Source: Verrucomicrobiota bacterium (GTDB taxonomy: Bacteria; Verrucomicrobiota; Verrucomicrobiia; Chthoniobacterales; UBA10450). Taken from it: a DNA stretch of 64,000 nucleotides. Within the stretch, counting starts at the first letter, position 1. The number at the start of each line of letters is the position of its first letter. The stretch is from contig QHOS01000018.1 in NCBI GenBank assembly GCA_003219415.1, forward strand, positions 44,287-108,286, in the 5' to 3' direction. Shown here piece after piece: positions 23,469 through 32,802 of this stretch. Both the position numbers and the translations under genes were made by a program. The notes under the pieces were generated by a model. It worked only from the letters and a program-made list of their open reading frames with translations, had not been told where the DNA came from and searched no databases.

Positions 23469-24458
23469 ATGCAAAACGGCACAGCACGCAGCGCTAACTA
23501 TGGTCCTTGGCTGGTTGGTCTCGGCGCCGCGCTTTGGGGTACAGAGAGTGCATGGCGGATTCCACTTAACGAGTTGTTCGATGCGAAGGTGATCGTGTTT
23601 TGGGAACACGTGCTCATTCTGATCATGTTCCTGCCGATTCTAATCCCGCGCTTACACGAGATCCCAAAAGTGCACGCGCGGACGTGGGGTTATCTTCTTT
23701 TTTCAGGTTTCGCTGGCTCGGCAGTCGGCACCATCTTCTTCACCCTGGCATTGAAGTACGGGAATCCGACTGTGGTGAATGTTGTTTTGAATATCCAGCC
23801 GGTTATATCAACTGTTGGGGCTTTCCTGCTTTTTGGCGACCGGCTTGCCCATCGCTTCTTCTTTTACGCCGCCATCGCGATCCTCGCCGGCATCTTCGTT
23901 TCTGTCACGCATCCAACCATGATTGGGGTCTCCTTTGAACGCGCCGGCCTGAATCTTGGCTCAGGATATGCACTGATCTGTGCGTTGTTCTGGGGACTTT
24001 CGACAGTCGCCGGCCGCGGGGTGATGATTGGGATGTCGCTTCGACTTGCATCAAGCATGCGCATCGTCATCGGTCTCGCATGCATGACGCTGATTCTTCT
24101 GGCTTACGGCAAACTTCGCGGTGCAGCGCTTTGGCCGACGGCGGCGCAAGCGCACCCCGTCAAGGCAATCGTCCTGCTCTTGTTCCTGGCGTCGATCTCA
24201 GGCGGAATTCCGCTCTTGATTTATTTTCAAGGACTGCACCTCACTCGTGCATCAACGGCCGGCTATTTTGAAATGATGCAAACACTCGCGGCAGTGTGCA
24301 TCACATGGGGGATCTTTCACGCGACGCTCCACTTGCATCAAGTGATCGCAGCATGCGTGCTGATCGCAGCTGTGGCCATGGTTCATCACGTGCAACAACG
24401 GGTTGAACACGCAGGTCAGCTGGCCAACCAAGCGGCGACGCGAACCGAAACTAGCTAG
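23469..24458 (+). CDS. EamA/DMT-family transporter
   Basis: An inner-membrane protein of the drug/metabolite transporter superfamily, with two EamA repeats of five helices each. From ATG 23469 it has 329 residues. Hydrophobic segments include WLVGLGAALWGTESAWRIPL, IVFWEHVLILIMFLPIL, FSGFAGSAVGTIFFTLAL, then GYALICALFWGLSTVAGRG, which starts the second repeat, and PVKAIVLLLFLASISGGIPLLIYF. Such proteins export amino acids, metabolites or purines; the substrate cannot be told from sequence. The frame also starts at TTG 23433. The 260 bases between nrdR and this gene hold no other gene that I can see. Confidence 0.87.
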   Translation: MQNGTARSANYGPWLVGLGAALWGTESAWRIPLNELFDAKVIVFWEHVLILIMFLPILIPRLHEIPKVHARTWGYLLFSGFAGSAVGTIFFTLALKYGNPTVVNVVLNIQPVISTVGAFLLFGDRLAHRFFFYAAIAILAGIFVSVTHPTMIGVSFERAGLNLGSGYALICALFWGLSTVAGRGVMIGMSLRLASSMRIVIGLACMTLILLAYGKLRGAALWPTAAQAHPVKAIVLLLFLASISGGIPLLIYFQGLHLTRASTAGYFEMMQTLAAVCITWGIFHATLHLHQVIAACVLIAAVAMVHHVQQRVEHAGQLANQAATRTETS

Positions 24459-24481
24459 TGTGCCTAAGAGCGCCGTCTGCC

Positions 24482-27394
24482 TCAAGACGTGGCTGGAACG
24501 TTCTCCTGCTTGGATTCCTTCGCTGGCGTGGTTTTCTCAGGAAACTCGAAACCAACTTTATCCTCTTCCAATTTCAAGTAGGCGGAAAATGGGCGTCCTC
24601 TTTTCGAGATGAAACCGTCGAGGAGATCGGTTTTTCCCGCTGCCAGGAGCTTCTGGGCCTGCTCCTTTGGAATGTCCTTACCGAGAATTGTTTTGCTTAG
24701 TTTGAATTTGCATGGCCTCCGGTCGGCCTGCGAATGGTCACAAATGTAGCTATTCTCAGTTTCAAAAATCTTTCCGCCGCACTTTGGACATTTGCCGAGC
24801 GATTCTTTGCCCGTGAAATCGATTTTGGCGACCGGTTCCTTGGGCTTTCGTTCCTTTTTGGTCTTTGGCTCGCGCTTTTCAAATTCGAAGCCGACATCTT
24901 TCTTGTCGGTCTGCACTAGAAATGCTTTGAACGGCCTGCCTTTGCGGGAAATGAAGCGCGGGAGCAAATCGGTCTTGCCGGTGTTGAGCAGTTTTGTCAT
25001 TTGGTCGGGATCTACCGGTTGCTGCAAAATGACTTTGCCGGCTCGAAAGTCGCACGTCTTATTGGGTCCTACTGAATTTTCGCAAAGGTAGCTCATTCCC
25101 AACTCGAACACGCGCCCGCCACACTTTGGACATTTGCCAAGCGGCTCCTTTCCTGAGAAATCCACCGGTTGCGCTGCACCGTTCTCCTGACCATTCGGCC
25201 CGAAATCAAATTCAGCCTTGAAATCATCACTTAGCTTGAGCACTGCTGGGAAGCGTTTGCCTTTCCTACTGCGAAAGCCGCTTAAGGGACCTACCTGTTT
25301 GTCACGCACGAGAGTCTCAAATTCTTCGCGGCTTAACAATCGACCCGCAATAGTCTTCCAAATCGTAAAATCGCATTCCTCGTTTGTGCAGGTGAAACTT
25401 TTGAACCGCTCGACGACAGGCGAACCACATTTTGGGCATGTGCCGAAGGGTTCGCTTTCCGGCATATGTTCATCGGGATGAAAATGCTTCGCCTTGCCGA
25501 CGATTTCTTCTGTGAGTTGGCGAATGTCGTGCATGAACGCGTCGCGCGTAAGCTTGCGATGCTCGATTTCGCGCAAACGAAATTCCCATTCGCCGGTGAG
25601 TTCCGGGCTTGTCAGCTCGGGCACCGCATTTTTCAAAAGAGTGATTGTTTGGATAGCCTTTGCCGTTGGTTGCAGTTCTTTTCCTTGTCGGGTCAGGTAG
25701 TGCGCTGAAATCAACGTCTCGATGATGGATGCGCGAGTGGCCGGTGTGCCGAGCCCTTTCTCCTTCATCGCGTCACGTAGTTCTTCATCCTCAACAAGTT
25801 TTCCTGCGGCCTCCATCGCACCAAGAATGGTCGCTTCGGTGTAGCGAGCCGGTGGCTTGGTCTGGTCGGTTCTGATTTCGACGCTAATCGTCGCAACGCG
25901 TTCGCCTTGCCTGACAGGCGGCAGATTTTCCTCCGGCTTGTCACTCGCGGCTTCACGGCCATAAACTTCCAACCATCCGGACGCGACGAGAATTTTTCCG
26001 TCTGTCTTGAACGCCTCACCTTCGACACGTGTGATCCGAGTCGTGTTCTCGTATTGCGCAGGTGGAAAGAATACGGCCACGAATCGCCTAGCAATGAGAT
26101 CGAAAATCTTGCGCTCGTAATCATCGAGTGACGGTGAAACCGCCCCGGTTGGAATAATTGCAAAGTGATCTCCAACTTTTGCATCGTTGAAAATGCGTTT
26201 GTTAGGCTTCACCCAATTGTTGTCGAGCACCTTGCGCGCGAATGGATTGTCGATCTTGGTCAGCGTCGATCTTACTGTGGGGAGGTAATCCTCCGGCAAC
26301 GCACGCGAGTCCGTGCGTGGATAGGTAATTGCTTTGTGCTTCTCATAAAGGGCTTGCGCGATTTGCAATGTGCGTTTCGCCGAGAGCCCGAAGCGATTGT
26401 TCGCTTCGCGTTGCAAAGTCGTGAGATCATACAGTTGCGGCGCGACCTGTGTGGTCGGTTTTTTCTCTTCCAGTTCGACGATCCCTTGTTTGCCACTGCA
26501 TTTGCCTTGAATGGCGTCCGCGATTTCGCGATGCCACAATCGCGGCGCAGCGCGGTGCTCGTCCCAGAGAGAACCGTTTGCAGAATCAAGTCGCTGCTCG
26601 GCATCGGGCAGATTCAACTGAAGGCGACCCAGCAGTCTCTGGGTTCGCTCGCTTTCAGTCTCGTCCTTTTTAAATGGTTCATCGAACCAACGCCCCGCAT
26701 ATTCGCCCGCTGCAGCACGAAATTTGCCGATGATCTCGTGTACCTCGCGCGGTTTGAACTCCAGAATTTTTCTCTCGCGGTCCACGATGATCGTCAGCGT
26801 CGGAGTCTGCACGCGGCCAAGCGAAGTGACCGTGCTTCCACGGCCGCCGCTGAGCCGCAACGTAAACGCACGCGTCGCGTTGATGCCGACCAGCCAGTCT
26901 GCTTCGTTCCGGCTCCGCGCTGCGCTGGCGAGAGGTTGCATCTCAGCGTCGGTGCGCAATCGGTCAAAGCCGTCGCGAATCGCCTCCGGCGTCATCGATT
27001 GCAGCCAGAGACGCTTGATCGGCTTTTTTGTGCCTGCGTATTGGATGATATAGCGAAAGATCAATTCACCTTCGCGACCGGCGTCGCAGGCATTGATGAT
27101 ATCCAAAACGTTTTTGTCTTTGATGAGTTTGCGAAGAACATTGACCCGACCGCCCATTTTTTCTGCAGGCGCAAGTTCGAATTCCGGCGGCATGATGGGC
27201 AATTTCTTCATATCCCACTTGTCCTGTGCTTTCATCGAAGCGGGTACCGCGAGCTCGAAGAGGTGACCAATCGCCCACGAGATGAGATATTTCTCGTTCT
27301 CGTAGTAATCCTTGCCCTTTTTGAAGCCACCCAGCGCCTTGGCGATGTCGCCGGCAACCGATGGCTTCTCTGTAATTATGAGAGATTTGGACAT
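24482..27394 (-). CDS. topB: DNA topoisomerase III with tandem zinc ribbons
   Basis: A type IA topoisomerase that cuts and passes single strands. The Toprim domain starts SLIITEKPSVAGDIAKALGGF and holds DACDAGREGELIFRYI. The active-site tyrosine is Y358 in AITYPRTDSRALPEDYL, and the 5Y-CAP domain follows. The C-terminal 300 residues carry one CPKCG...CTNEECDF ribbon and two more ribbons, each followed by a TDLL-F-S-RGRPF-A-L repeat (KTDLLPRFISRKGRPFKAFL, KTDLLDGFISKRGRPFSAYL), as in the long TopB form of many bacteria. The frame extends above ATG 27394 by 27 codons with unrelated sequence. dprA lies 94 bases upstream. Confidence 0.93.
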   Translation of the reverse strand: MSKSLIITEKPSVAGDIAKALGGFKKGKDYYENEKYLISWAIGHLFELAVPASMKAQDKWDMKKLPIMPPEFELAPAEKMGGRVNVLRKLIKDKNVLDIINACDAGREGELIFRYIIQYAGTKKPIKRLWLQSMTPEAIRDGFDRLRTDAEMQPLASAARSRNEADWLVGINATRAFTLRLSGGRGSTVTSLGRVQTPTLTIIVDRERKILEFKPREVHEIIGKFRAAAGEYAGRWFDEPFKKDETESERTQRLLGRLQLNLPDAEQRLDSANGSLWDEHRAAPRLWHREIADAIQGKCSGKQGIVELEEKKPTTQVAPQLYDLTTLQREANNRFGLSAKRTLQIAQALYEKHKAITYPRTDSRALPEDYLPTVRSTLTKIDNPFARKVLDNNWVKPNKRIFNDAKVGDHFAIIPTGAVSPSLDDYERKIFDLIARRFVAVFFPPAQYENTTRITRVEGEAFKTDGKILVASGWLEVYGREAASDKPEENLPPVRQGERVATISVEIRTDQTKPPARYTEATILGAMEAAGKLVEDEELRDAMKEKGLGTPATRASIIETLISAHYLTRQGKELQPTAKAIQTITLLKNAVPELTSPELTGEWEFRLREIEHRKLTRDAFMHDIRQLTEEIVGKAKHFHPDEHMPESEPFGTCPKCGSPVVERFKSFTCTNEECDFTIWKTIAGRLLSREEFETLVRDKQVGPLSGFRSRKGKRFPAVLKLSDDFKAEFDFGPNGQENGAAQPVDFSGKEPLGKCPKCGGRVFELGMSYLCENSVGPNKTCDFRAGKVILQQPVDPDQMTKLLNTGKTDLLPRFISRKGRPFKAFLVQTDKKDVGFEFEKREPKTKKERKPKEPVAKIDFTGKESLGKCPKCGGKIFETENSYICDHSQADRRPCKFKLSKTILGKDIPKEQAQKLLAAGKTDLLDGFISKRGRPFSAYLKLEEDKVGFEFPEKTTPAKESKQENVPATS

Positions 27395-27487
27395 GGGGGC
27401 TGGCAATCGAACCCACTTACAGGACTTTTGCAAGTGGGAGACATTTTTTAGGCACGCGTGCCCTTGGAAGTCCACATAACACGGTAC

Positions 27488-28588
27488 CTATCCCAGTTTT
27501 ACAAAATATTTTCCCGGTAATTGTTTGACCAAACGCTTCAATTCCAATTGCAACAGAGTGGATGAAACCGTCGCGCTCGGCAGTTTTGTTTTATCTGTGA
27601 TGTCATCAATTGATGTCTCGGTTGGCTCGATGGCGTCGTAGACGCGGCGCTCTTCCTCAGAAAGCGACGGCAAGGGCCTCGCGGCGGCTTCGGCAGACGG
27701 TTTTGCCTCAGGCAGGAGAATCTGCAGGTCATCCAGGATGTCGCTGGCATCCATGACCAGCTTGGCGCCTTGCTGGATGAGACGATTGGATCCCATCGCG
27801 CTCGGCGCGTTAATATGACCAGGCACAGCATACACCGATCTTCCTTGTTCGAGTGCCTGCGAAGCCGTGATGAGCGCCCCACTATTCAAGCCTGCTTCCA
27901 CGACGAGAATCCCGTGACTCCAACCCGAAATGATCCGGTTGCGCATTGGGAATGTTTGGCGATCTGGTTCAATTTCCATGGAAAATTCGGACACAATCGC
28001 GCCATTTCCTGCTCGAATTTTTTCGGCAAGCGCAGCATTTTCGGGCGGATAGAGCCTCGCGAGTCCGGAGCCGATTATCGCGATCGTCCGGCCTTTTGCT
28101 GCCAGGGCTCCCTGATGCGCAGCGGTATCGATCCCGCGGGCCAGTCCACTGATTACGGTCAATCCCGCATAGGCGAGTTGAAATGCGAGCTTTTTTGCAG
28201 ATTCGACTCCGTAATGTGTAGTGCGCCGAGCACCGATGACACCGATTGCGTGATGGTCGCGTTCTTCTAGTTCCCCCCAAACGTAGAGCACGATTGGCGG
28301 CGCATGAATCTCGCGCAACGCCTTGGGATACGACGGTGATTCCTGTGTAATAACCGTAGCTCCGAATTCGCGAATCCGGTCAAGCTCCGCGCCAAGATTA
28401 ACAATCGATTCCCAGTTGCTAATTTGATCGGCTACTTCGTTGCCGATTCCTTCGACTTTTCGAAGTTCGTTGCGTTTAGCCGCGAGAATTTCTTGCGGCT
28501 CCTTGAATACCTCCAGCAGTTTTCGCAACCGCACTGGCCCGATTGTCGGCAGCATGTTGAGCGCGATACATGCTTCCGTCGCGTTCAT
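27488..28588 (-). CDS. dprA: DNA processing protein DprA
   Basis: DprA loads RecA on incoming single-stranded DNA in natural transformation and is also widely present in non-competent bacteria. The 366-residue product has an N-terminal helix-hairpin-helix/SAM-like part (residues 1-65), the Rossmann-type core with IGARRTTHYG, LTVISGLARGIDTAAHQGAL, SEFSMEIEPDRQTFPMRNRIISGWSHGILVVEAGLNSGALITA, and a C-terminal winged-helix domain (near 315-360: DAIEPTETSIDDITDKTKLPSATVSSTLLQLELK). It is preceded by ssb with 34 bases between. Confidence 0.95.
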   Translation of the reverse strand: MNATEACIALNMLPTIGPVRLRKLLEVFKEPQEILAAKRNELRKVEGIGNEVADQISNWESIVNLGAELDRIREFGATVITQESPSYPKALREIHAPPIVLYVWGELEERDHHAIGVIGARRTTHYGVESAKKLAFQLAYAGLTVISGLARGIDTAAHQGALAAKGRTIAIIGSGLARLYPPENAALAEKIRAGNGAIVSEFSMEIEPDRQTFPMRNRIISGWSHGILVVEAGLNSGALITASQALEQGRSVYAVPGHINAPSAMGSNRLIQQGAKLVMDASDILDDLQILLPEAKPSAEAAARPLPSLSEEERRVYDAIEPTETSIDDITDKTKLPSATVSSTLLQLELKRLVKQLPGKYFVKLG

Positions 28589-28621
28589 CTGTGAGCCGCA
28601 AGCTAGAGACTAGCGCGATTT

Positions 28622-29071
28622 CTAGAAGGGAATTTCGTCGTCGTCTGGCTCTGCCGATTTAGCGGACTTCGGCGGCGCAGTCGTTTTGCTGCCGGCGCTT
28701 CGATCTTCTTCGGTGGTCTCACCGGTGGCGCCGCCCGGACGACCGCCTAGCAATTGCATGCTCTCGCCTACCACGCGAAGTTTGGTGCGTTTTTGCCCGG
28801 TCTGCTTGTCATCCCAGCTGTCCATTTGCAGACGGCCTTCGATGAAAATGGGCCGGCCCTTCCTTAAATATTCGCCGGCGATTTCAGCCAGGCGCGCCCA
28901 CAAAACAACATCGACAAAAGTAACTTCTTCGCGTCTCTCTCCGCCCTCCGTTGTGTAAACGCGGTTGACGGCGATGCCGAGATCGCACACTGCACTGCCC
29001 TTGGGCGTATAGCGGACTTCCGGATCGCGTGTGAGGTTTCCAAGCAGAATGACTTTATTGAAACTGGCCAT
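28622..29071 (-). CDS. ssb: Single-stranded DNA-binding protein
   Basis: SSB coats single-stranded DNA in replication, repair and recombination. The 149-residue product starts MASFNKVILLGNLTRDPEVRYTPKGSAVCDLGIAVNRVY, an OB-fold beginning typical of the family, and ends with the acidic tip DDDEIPF that binds partner proteins. The middle linker is Gly/Ser/Pro-rich. Its place between rpsF and dprA on the minus strand fits the known rpsF-ssb order, but rpsR, which normally follows ssb, is missing. Distance to rpsF is 18 bases, so they share a transcript. Confidence 0.96.
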   Translation of the reverse strand: MASFNKVILLGNLTRDPEVRYTPKGSAVCDLGIAVNRVYTTEGGERREEVTFVDVVLWARLAEIAGEYLRKGRPIFIEGRLQMDSWDDKQTGQKRTKLRVVGESMQLLGGRPGGATGETTEEDRSAGSKTTAPPKSAKSAEPDDDEIPF

Positions 29072-29089
29072 TCCTGGCTTATATCCAAG

Positions 29090-29419
29090 TCACTTGGCTT
29101 TCGCCATCTTTTTCGCAGGTTTTTCCTTCTTTTCCTGGAGACGCTGATAATTCTGGCGATAAACCTCGGGGTCGAGCTTGAATTTTGAGCGCAGTTTCGC
29201 AATCGACTGAGGCTCGGCGTTGAAGACAAAGTTGACGTAATATCCGGCGTTGAGCGGTCCCGAGGCATAGGAAAACTGCCGCTTATCCATTTTCTGCACC
29301 TGTTCGATCTGTGCGCCTTCTTGTTGGAACTCAGATTCCAATCGATCGATGATTTCTTTGACTGTTTCTTCCCGGCCTTGCGCGTTTAGCACAAGCAGGG
29401 CTTCGTAACGGTTTTTCAT
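29090..29419 (-). CDS. rpsF: 30S ribosomal protein S6
   Basis: S6 binds the 30S platform together with S18. The 109-residue product begins MKNRYEALLVLNAQGREETVKEIIDRLESEFQQEGAQIEQVQKMDKRQFSYASGPLNAGYYVNFVF, the family pattern, and ends with a basic tail (KKEKPAKKMAKAK). It follows pth with a 4-base overlap (29416-29419), so translation is probably coupled. The partner gene rpsR (S18) is not adjacent. Confidence 0.95.
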   Translation of the reverse strand: MKNRYEALLVLNAQGREETVKEIIDRLESEFQQEGAQIEQVQKMDKRQFSYASGPLNAGYYVNFVFNAEPQSIAKLRSKFKLDPEVYRQNYQRLQEKKEKPAKKMAKAK

Positions 29420-29997
29420 GGTTCTTCAGTTTTGTTGAAAATGTTCATCGCGGAAATGAGATCATTGTCAATCGCGCATTTTACCGCTTCTGCCGCGCGA
29501 TCGATTGTGGATCTAACAATCGGTTTCTCTTCTTCAAAGAATCGGCTCAATACGTAATCGACTGATCCTGCACCTGGAGCCTCTCCGATTCCGATGCGCA
29601 GACGGGGGATCTCTTCGGTACCAAATTGCATAATGACGGATTCAAGGCCGTTGTGGCCGCCGGATCCGCCGCCGAGCCGCAATCTGAGGCGGCCAAGCGG
29701 CAACGCCATATCATCAAGCATCACAAGAATCTCGGGCGGGTCGATCTTATAAAACTGCGCTATTGCCAGGAGCGCATAGCCACTCCGGTTCATGTAGCTC
29801 ATCGGTTTTGTGAGAAACACACCTCCGCACTTGGCAAATAAGGCGTCCCATTTTGTCGATTTTTCCCAAGTCGATCCAAACTGCGCGGCAAGCTGATCGG
29901 CTACCATGAAACCAATGTTGTGTCGGGTGGACGCATATTCTGGTCCAGGGTTTCCCAGCCCGGCAACCAAGCGAATCTGTGGAGTTGATCCTTCCAC
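29416..29997 (-). CDS. pth: Peptidyl-tRNA hydrolase
   Basis: Pth frees tRNA from peptides dropped by the ribosome. The 193-residue product contains LVAGLGNPGPEYASTRHNIGFMVAD with the catalytic histidine in TRHNIGF (H25), the MNRSGYALLAI motif with the conserved Asn, and DDMALPLGRLRLRLGGGSGGHNGLESVI. The frame starts at GTG 29997; a short N-terminal extension precedes the usual beginning. It lies between rplY and rpsF, all in one direction, with the 4-base overlap to rpsF. Confidence 0.95.
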   Translation of the reverse strand: MEGSTPQIRLVAGLGNPGPEYASTRHNIGFMVADQLAAQFGSTWEKSTKWDALFAKCGGVFLTKPMSYMNRSGYALLAIAQFYKIDPPEILVMLDDMALPLGRLRLRLGGGSGGHNGLESVIMQFGTEEIPRLRIGIGEAPGAGSVDYVLSRFFEEEKPIVRSTIDRAAEAVKCAIDNDLISAMNIFNKTEEP

Positions 29998-30062
29998 GTC
30001 CGCTCAATCCACAATCCGGTCCGAGCCGAACTGACATTTTCCAAAATCCGCAATCAAGAAGG

Positions 30063-30773
30063 CTACTTCTTTTGCTCTTTTTCCTTTGGAGCCTTTTCCT
30101 TTGCAGCTGGCGCGGCACCAGCAGCTTCGCCCTCTTCTTTCTTCTCAGTGATAACTTCTGGTCCTGCCGCCGCTGCTTCAGCCTCAACGGCAACCGGTTC
30201 TTCTTCCACGACTGGAGCCATGACGGAAAAGGCCGTCAAATCCACCGGCACCTTTGCGGTAACGCCGGACGGCAGTTGAATGTCGCGTACGTGAATGGAA
30301 TCGCCGATATTTAATTGCGATACATCTACGGTAATTCGATCTGGCAAATCACGAGGCAAACATTCGATGGCCAGGGCCCGCAGGCTCTGCTCAAGGAGTC
30401 CGCCGAAAGTCTTAACCCCGACGGGAGTGCCAGTCGGTTCGAGGGGAACTTCAGCCTGGATGGTTTCATCCATGGAAATGGCGTGAAAATCGACATGGAC
30501 GATCTCGCCACCCACCGGTGAATGCTGCACCTCCTGCACCAGCGCCGCGCGATTCGATTTTTCACCCGCGATCTCGAGGTCAACCAAGACGTTTTCACCT
30601 GAGGCATGGCTCATCATTGCATTGATGTCCCGGGCGGTGACTTGCAAGGGCTGAGGTTTAACTTTTCCACCGTAAATGACGGCTGGAATAATTCCGCGAG
30701 CGCGTAGTTTGTTCACCCCCGAGCGGCCGACGTTCGTTCGCGGCTCTGCCTTTAACTTAACTTGTTTTGCCAT
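30063..30773 (-). CDS. rplY: 50S ribosomal protein L25/Ctc
   Basis: L25 binds 5S rRNA. The 236-residue product is the long Ctc (general stress protein) form: the N-terminal 5S-binding domain (VKLKAEPRTNVGRSGVNKLRARGIIPAVIYGG, residues 5-95), the beta-barrel C-terminal domain (about 100-185: VKTFGGLLEQSLRALAIECLPRDLPDRITVDVSQLNIGDSI), and an acidic/lysine tail (VVEEEPVAVEAEAAA...KEKAPKEKEQKK). It overlaps the end of prs by 17 bases, so the two are co-transcribed, the usual prs-rplY-pth order. Confidence 0.94.
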   Translation of the reverse strand: MAKQVKLKAEPRTNVGRSGVNKLRARGIIPAVIYGGKVKPQPLQVTARDINAMMSHASGENVLVDLEIAGEKSNRAALVQEVQHSPVGGEIVHVDFHAISMDETIQAEVPLEPTGTPVGVKTFGGLLEQSLRALAIECLPRDLPDRITVDVSQLNIGDSIHVRDIQLPSGVTAKVPVDLTAFSVMAPVVEEEPVAVEAEAAAAGPEVITEKKEEGEAAGAAPAAKEKAPKEKEQKK

Positions 30774-31731
30774 TTGTTCCGTTCTCTATATTAAACAGCG
30801 ACGAGACCGACTCGTCATTGTGAATCCGCTTGATGCCTTCCCCGAGAAGCTCGGAAACGCATAGCACCGTGGTTTTAAACCCTTTGACGGTGCGCACAGG
30901 CGTGCTGTTCGTGGTTACTAATTCCGCAATTTGAGACTTTTGCAAACGGTCGATCGCGATATCGACCAGAACAGCGTGCGAGACGCCAGCGTAGATTTTT
31001 TGTGCGCCGCGTTTTTTCAAAAGCTCTGCCGCGGAAGTGAGTGTGCCAGCCGTCTCGGTTAAGTCATCGACTAACAGCACATCGCGCCCTTCCACTTCGC
31101 CGATGAGATATAACGCTTCGGTCTCGGTGGCACTTCGGCGTTCCTTTGCCACAATTGCGAGATTGGCATGCAGTGCCTCGGCGTAAGCTGAAGCCATCTT
31201 GAGCCCGCCCAAATCTGGCGACACAACTGTCGTTTTCCCGGTGAGTTGTTGTCGCAGATACTTGATTAACACGGGCAGGGAATGGAGGTGATCCACGGGT
31301 ATGTCGAAAAACCCTTGTACCTGTTGTGCATGCAAATCCATTGTCAGCACGCGACTTACTCCGGCGGCATACAGCAAATTCGCCACCAGTTTCGCTGTAA
31401 TCGGGACCCGTGGCTGATCTTTCCGGTCCTGGCGCGCGTATCCGAAGAATGGAATCACGGCAGTGATCCGGTCTGCGCTTGCGCGCCGAGCTGCATCCAC
31501 CATGATGAGCAACTCCATCAGATGCTGGTTAGTAGGCGGACAGGTCGGCTGAATGATAAAAACGTCGTGGCCTCGGATGTTCTCCTCGATCCTTACGTAG
31601 GTCTCGCCGTCGGGAAATGAGCTAATCGTGGCTCGCCCCAGCGGCACACCCACGTATTTGCAAATGCGCTCAGCCAGGTCGCGATTAGCAGAGCCGCTGA
31701 AAATCTTTAATTCCGGTTGGAGCGCGAACAT
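30757..31731 (-). CDS. prs: Ribose-phosphate pyrophosphokinase
   Basis: PRPP synthetase makes phosphoribosyl pyrophosphate from ribose 5-phosphate and ATP for nucleotide, NAD, His and Trp synthesis. The 324-residue product starts LKIFSGSANRDLAERICKYVG, has the flexible loop (GYARQDRKDQPRVPITAK), the metal/PRPP site with DLHAQQVQGFFDIPVDHL, VVSPDLGG, and the PRPP-binding loop DVLLVDDLTETAGT. It is the first gene of the long minus-strand run that ends with topB and is divergent from the desaturase at 31832; the 100-base gap between them must hold both promoters. Confidence 0.95.
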   Translation of the reverse strand: MFALQPELKIFSGSANRDLAERICKYVGVPLGRATISSFPDGETYVRIEENIRGHDVFIIQPTCPPTNQHLMELLIMVDAARRASADRITAVIPFFGYARQDRKDQPRVPITAKLVANLLYAAGVSRVLTMDLHAQQVQGFFDIPVDHLHSLPVLIKYLRQQLTGKTTVVSPDLGGLKMASAYAEALHANLAIVAKERRSATETEALYLIGEVEGRDVLLVDDLTETAGTLTSAAELLKKRGAQKIYAGVSHAVLVDIAIDRLQKSQIAELVTTNSTPVRTVKGFKTTVLCVSELLGEGIKRIHNDESVSSLFNIENGTNGKTS

Positions 31732-31831
31732 GGAGCGGCTAACTTAGGCGTGGGGGAATGGCCTTGGCAATCTTCAAAACTTGCCAACTAACTTTTCTGT
31801 AGCGAAGTTTCAGTACCCTGATTTTCTCAAA

Positions 31832-32791
31832 ATGAGTGCCGAGGTTATTCGAATAGAACGAGCGACAACAAACTCCAAGTTGTTCGCGCATACTCGCTGG
31901 GATGCCATACCAGCGCTGTCCGGTCTATTTCATCTGGCTTACTTCATTGGATTGTTTTTCCTCTATCCGCATGCGCCGTTGTGGGTGATGCTGATTCTCG
32001 GATTCATTTACTCGCTGATGGTGAATGCGAACGTCAACGGAGTGGGGCACAACTTCATTCACAATCCGTTCTTTCGCTCCCAGACTCTGAATCGCATTTT
32101 TGGAGTCACACAATCCATTGCCTGCTGTTTCTCGCAGACGATGTACGACGCCGTGCACATGCAGCATCACAAGGGAAATTCCGATCACCGGGACGAAAAA
32201 GGCGATACCGTTGATTGGTTGTCCATTTATCGTCACGGTCACGACGGCGAAGCGGAAAATCCATGGCGCTATGTGTTCTTGAGTTTCTTTCGGGACGATG
32301 TCGGAGCAATTCGCAGGGAACTGCGCAAACGCAACAATGGCGATCTATTCTGGGGCAATCTTGAGCTGGCTGCGTTCGCGACCACGCTCTTTGTAATGTT
32401 CCTGTTCAACTGGCGATACGTCATCTTTTATTTCCTGCCGTTCTGGTATCTGGGTCACTGCTTTAGTTATCTCAACGGCTACTATCGGCATTATGGTGCA
32501 AATCCCGATAAACCGATCGCCTGGGGTGTAAGCAGCTACGGAAGAATCTACAATTGGCTGTTTTTCTACAACGGCTACCATGCCGAGCACCATTTCCGCC
32601 CCAAAGTGCATTGGACGAAGATGGAAAGATTTCATCAATCCATCGAAGAGGTACAAAAACAGGAAGGCGTCCGTACAATCAAGCGCGCGCATATGCTCGG
32701 TTTTCTGGACCCGGATCTACCGAAACGCGGTGAGCGCAAGGATACAGAGGTAGAGGCGATTGACCTCAATCACCCGCGGGCGGTTCGGTGA
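31832..32791 (+). CDS. Fatty acid desaturase (paralogue 1)
   Basis: A membrane diiron enzyme of the fatty acid desaturase superfamily. From ATG 31832 it has 319 residues and the three histidine boxes: HNFIHN (near 73), HMQHHKGN (near 109) and GYHAEHHFRPKVHW (near 250). Two pairs of hydrophobic segments flank them (LFHLAYFIGLFFLY, PLWVMLILGFIYSLMVN; LAAFATTLFVMFLFNW, VIFYFLPFWYLGHCF). The open frame begins at TTG 31781. It is closely similar, over its full length, to the gene at 43035. Substrate and bond position are unknown; acyl-lipid or sphingolipid modification would be a guess. Confidence 0.85.
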   Translation: MSAEVIRIERATTNSKLFAHTRWDAIPALSGLFHLAYFIGLFFLYPHAPLWVMLILGFIYSLMVNANVNGVGHNFIHNPFFRSQTLNRIFGVTQSIACCFSQTMYDAVHMQHHKGNSDHRDEKGDTVDWLSIYRHGHDGEAENPWRYVFLSFFRDDVGAIRRELRKRNNGDLFWGNLELAAFATTLFVMFLFNWRYVIFYFLPFWYLGHCFSYLNGYYRHYGANPDKPIAWGVSSYGRIYNWLFFYNGYHAEHHFRPKVHWTKMERFHQSIEEVQKQEGVRTIKRAHMLGFLDPDLPKRGERKDTEVEAIDLNHPRAVR

Positions 32792-32802
32792 ACCGCCCCT
32801 GC

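Noticed and set aside
26165..27451. 428-codon plus-strand frame opposite topB
   Set aside because: Antisense to the well-conserved topoisomerase core; an open frame is expected from the codon bias.
27395..27480. tRNA-like sequence upstream of topB (GTGGGTTCGATTGCCA on the minus strand)
   Set aside because: A T-loop-like GGTTCGAT and a short hairpin (CCCACTT/AAGTGGG) are present, but no acceptor stem, D-arm or proper anticodon loop could be built from the neighbouring bases.
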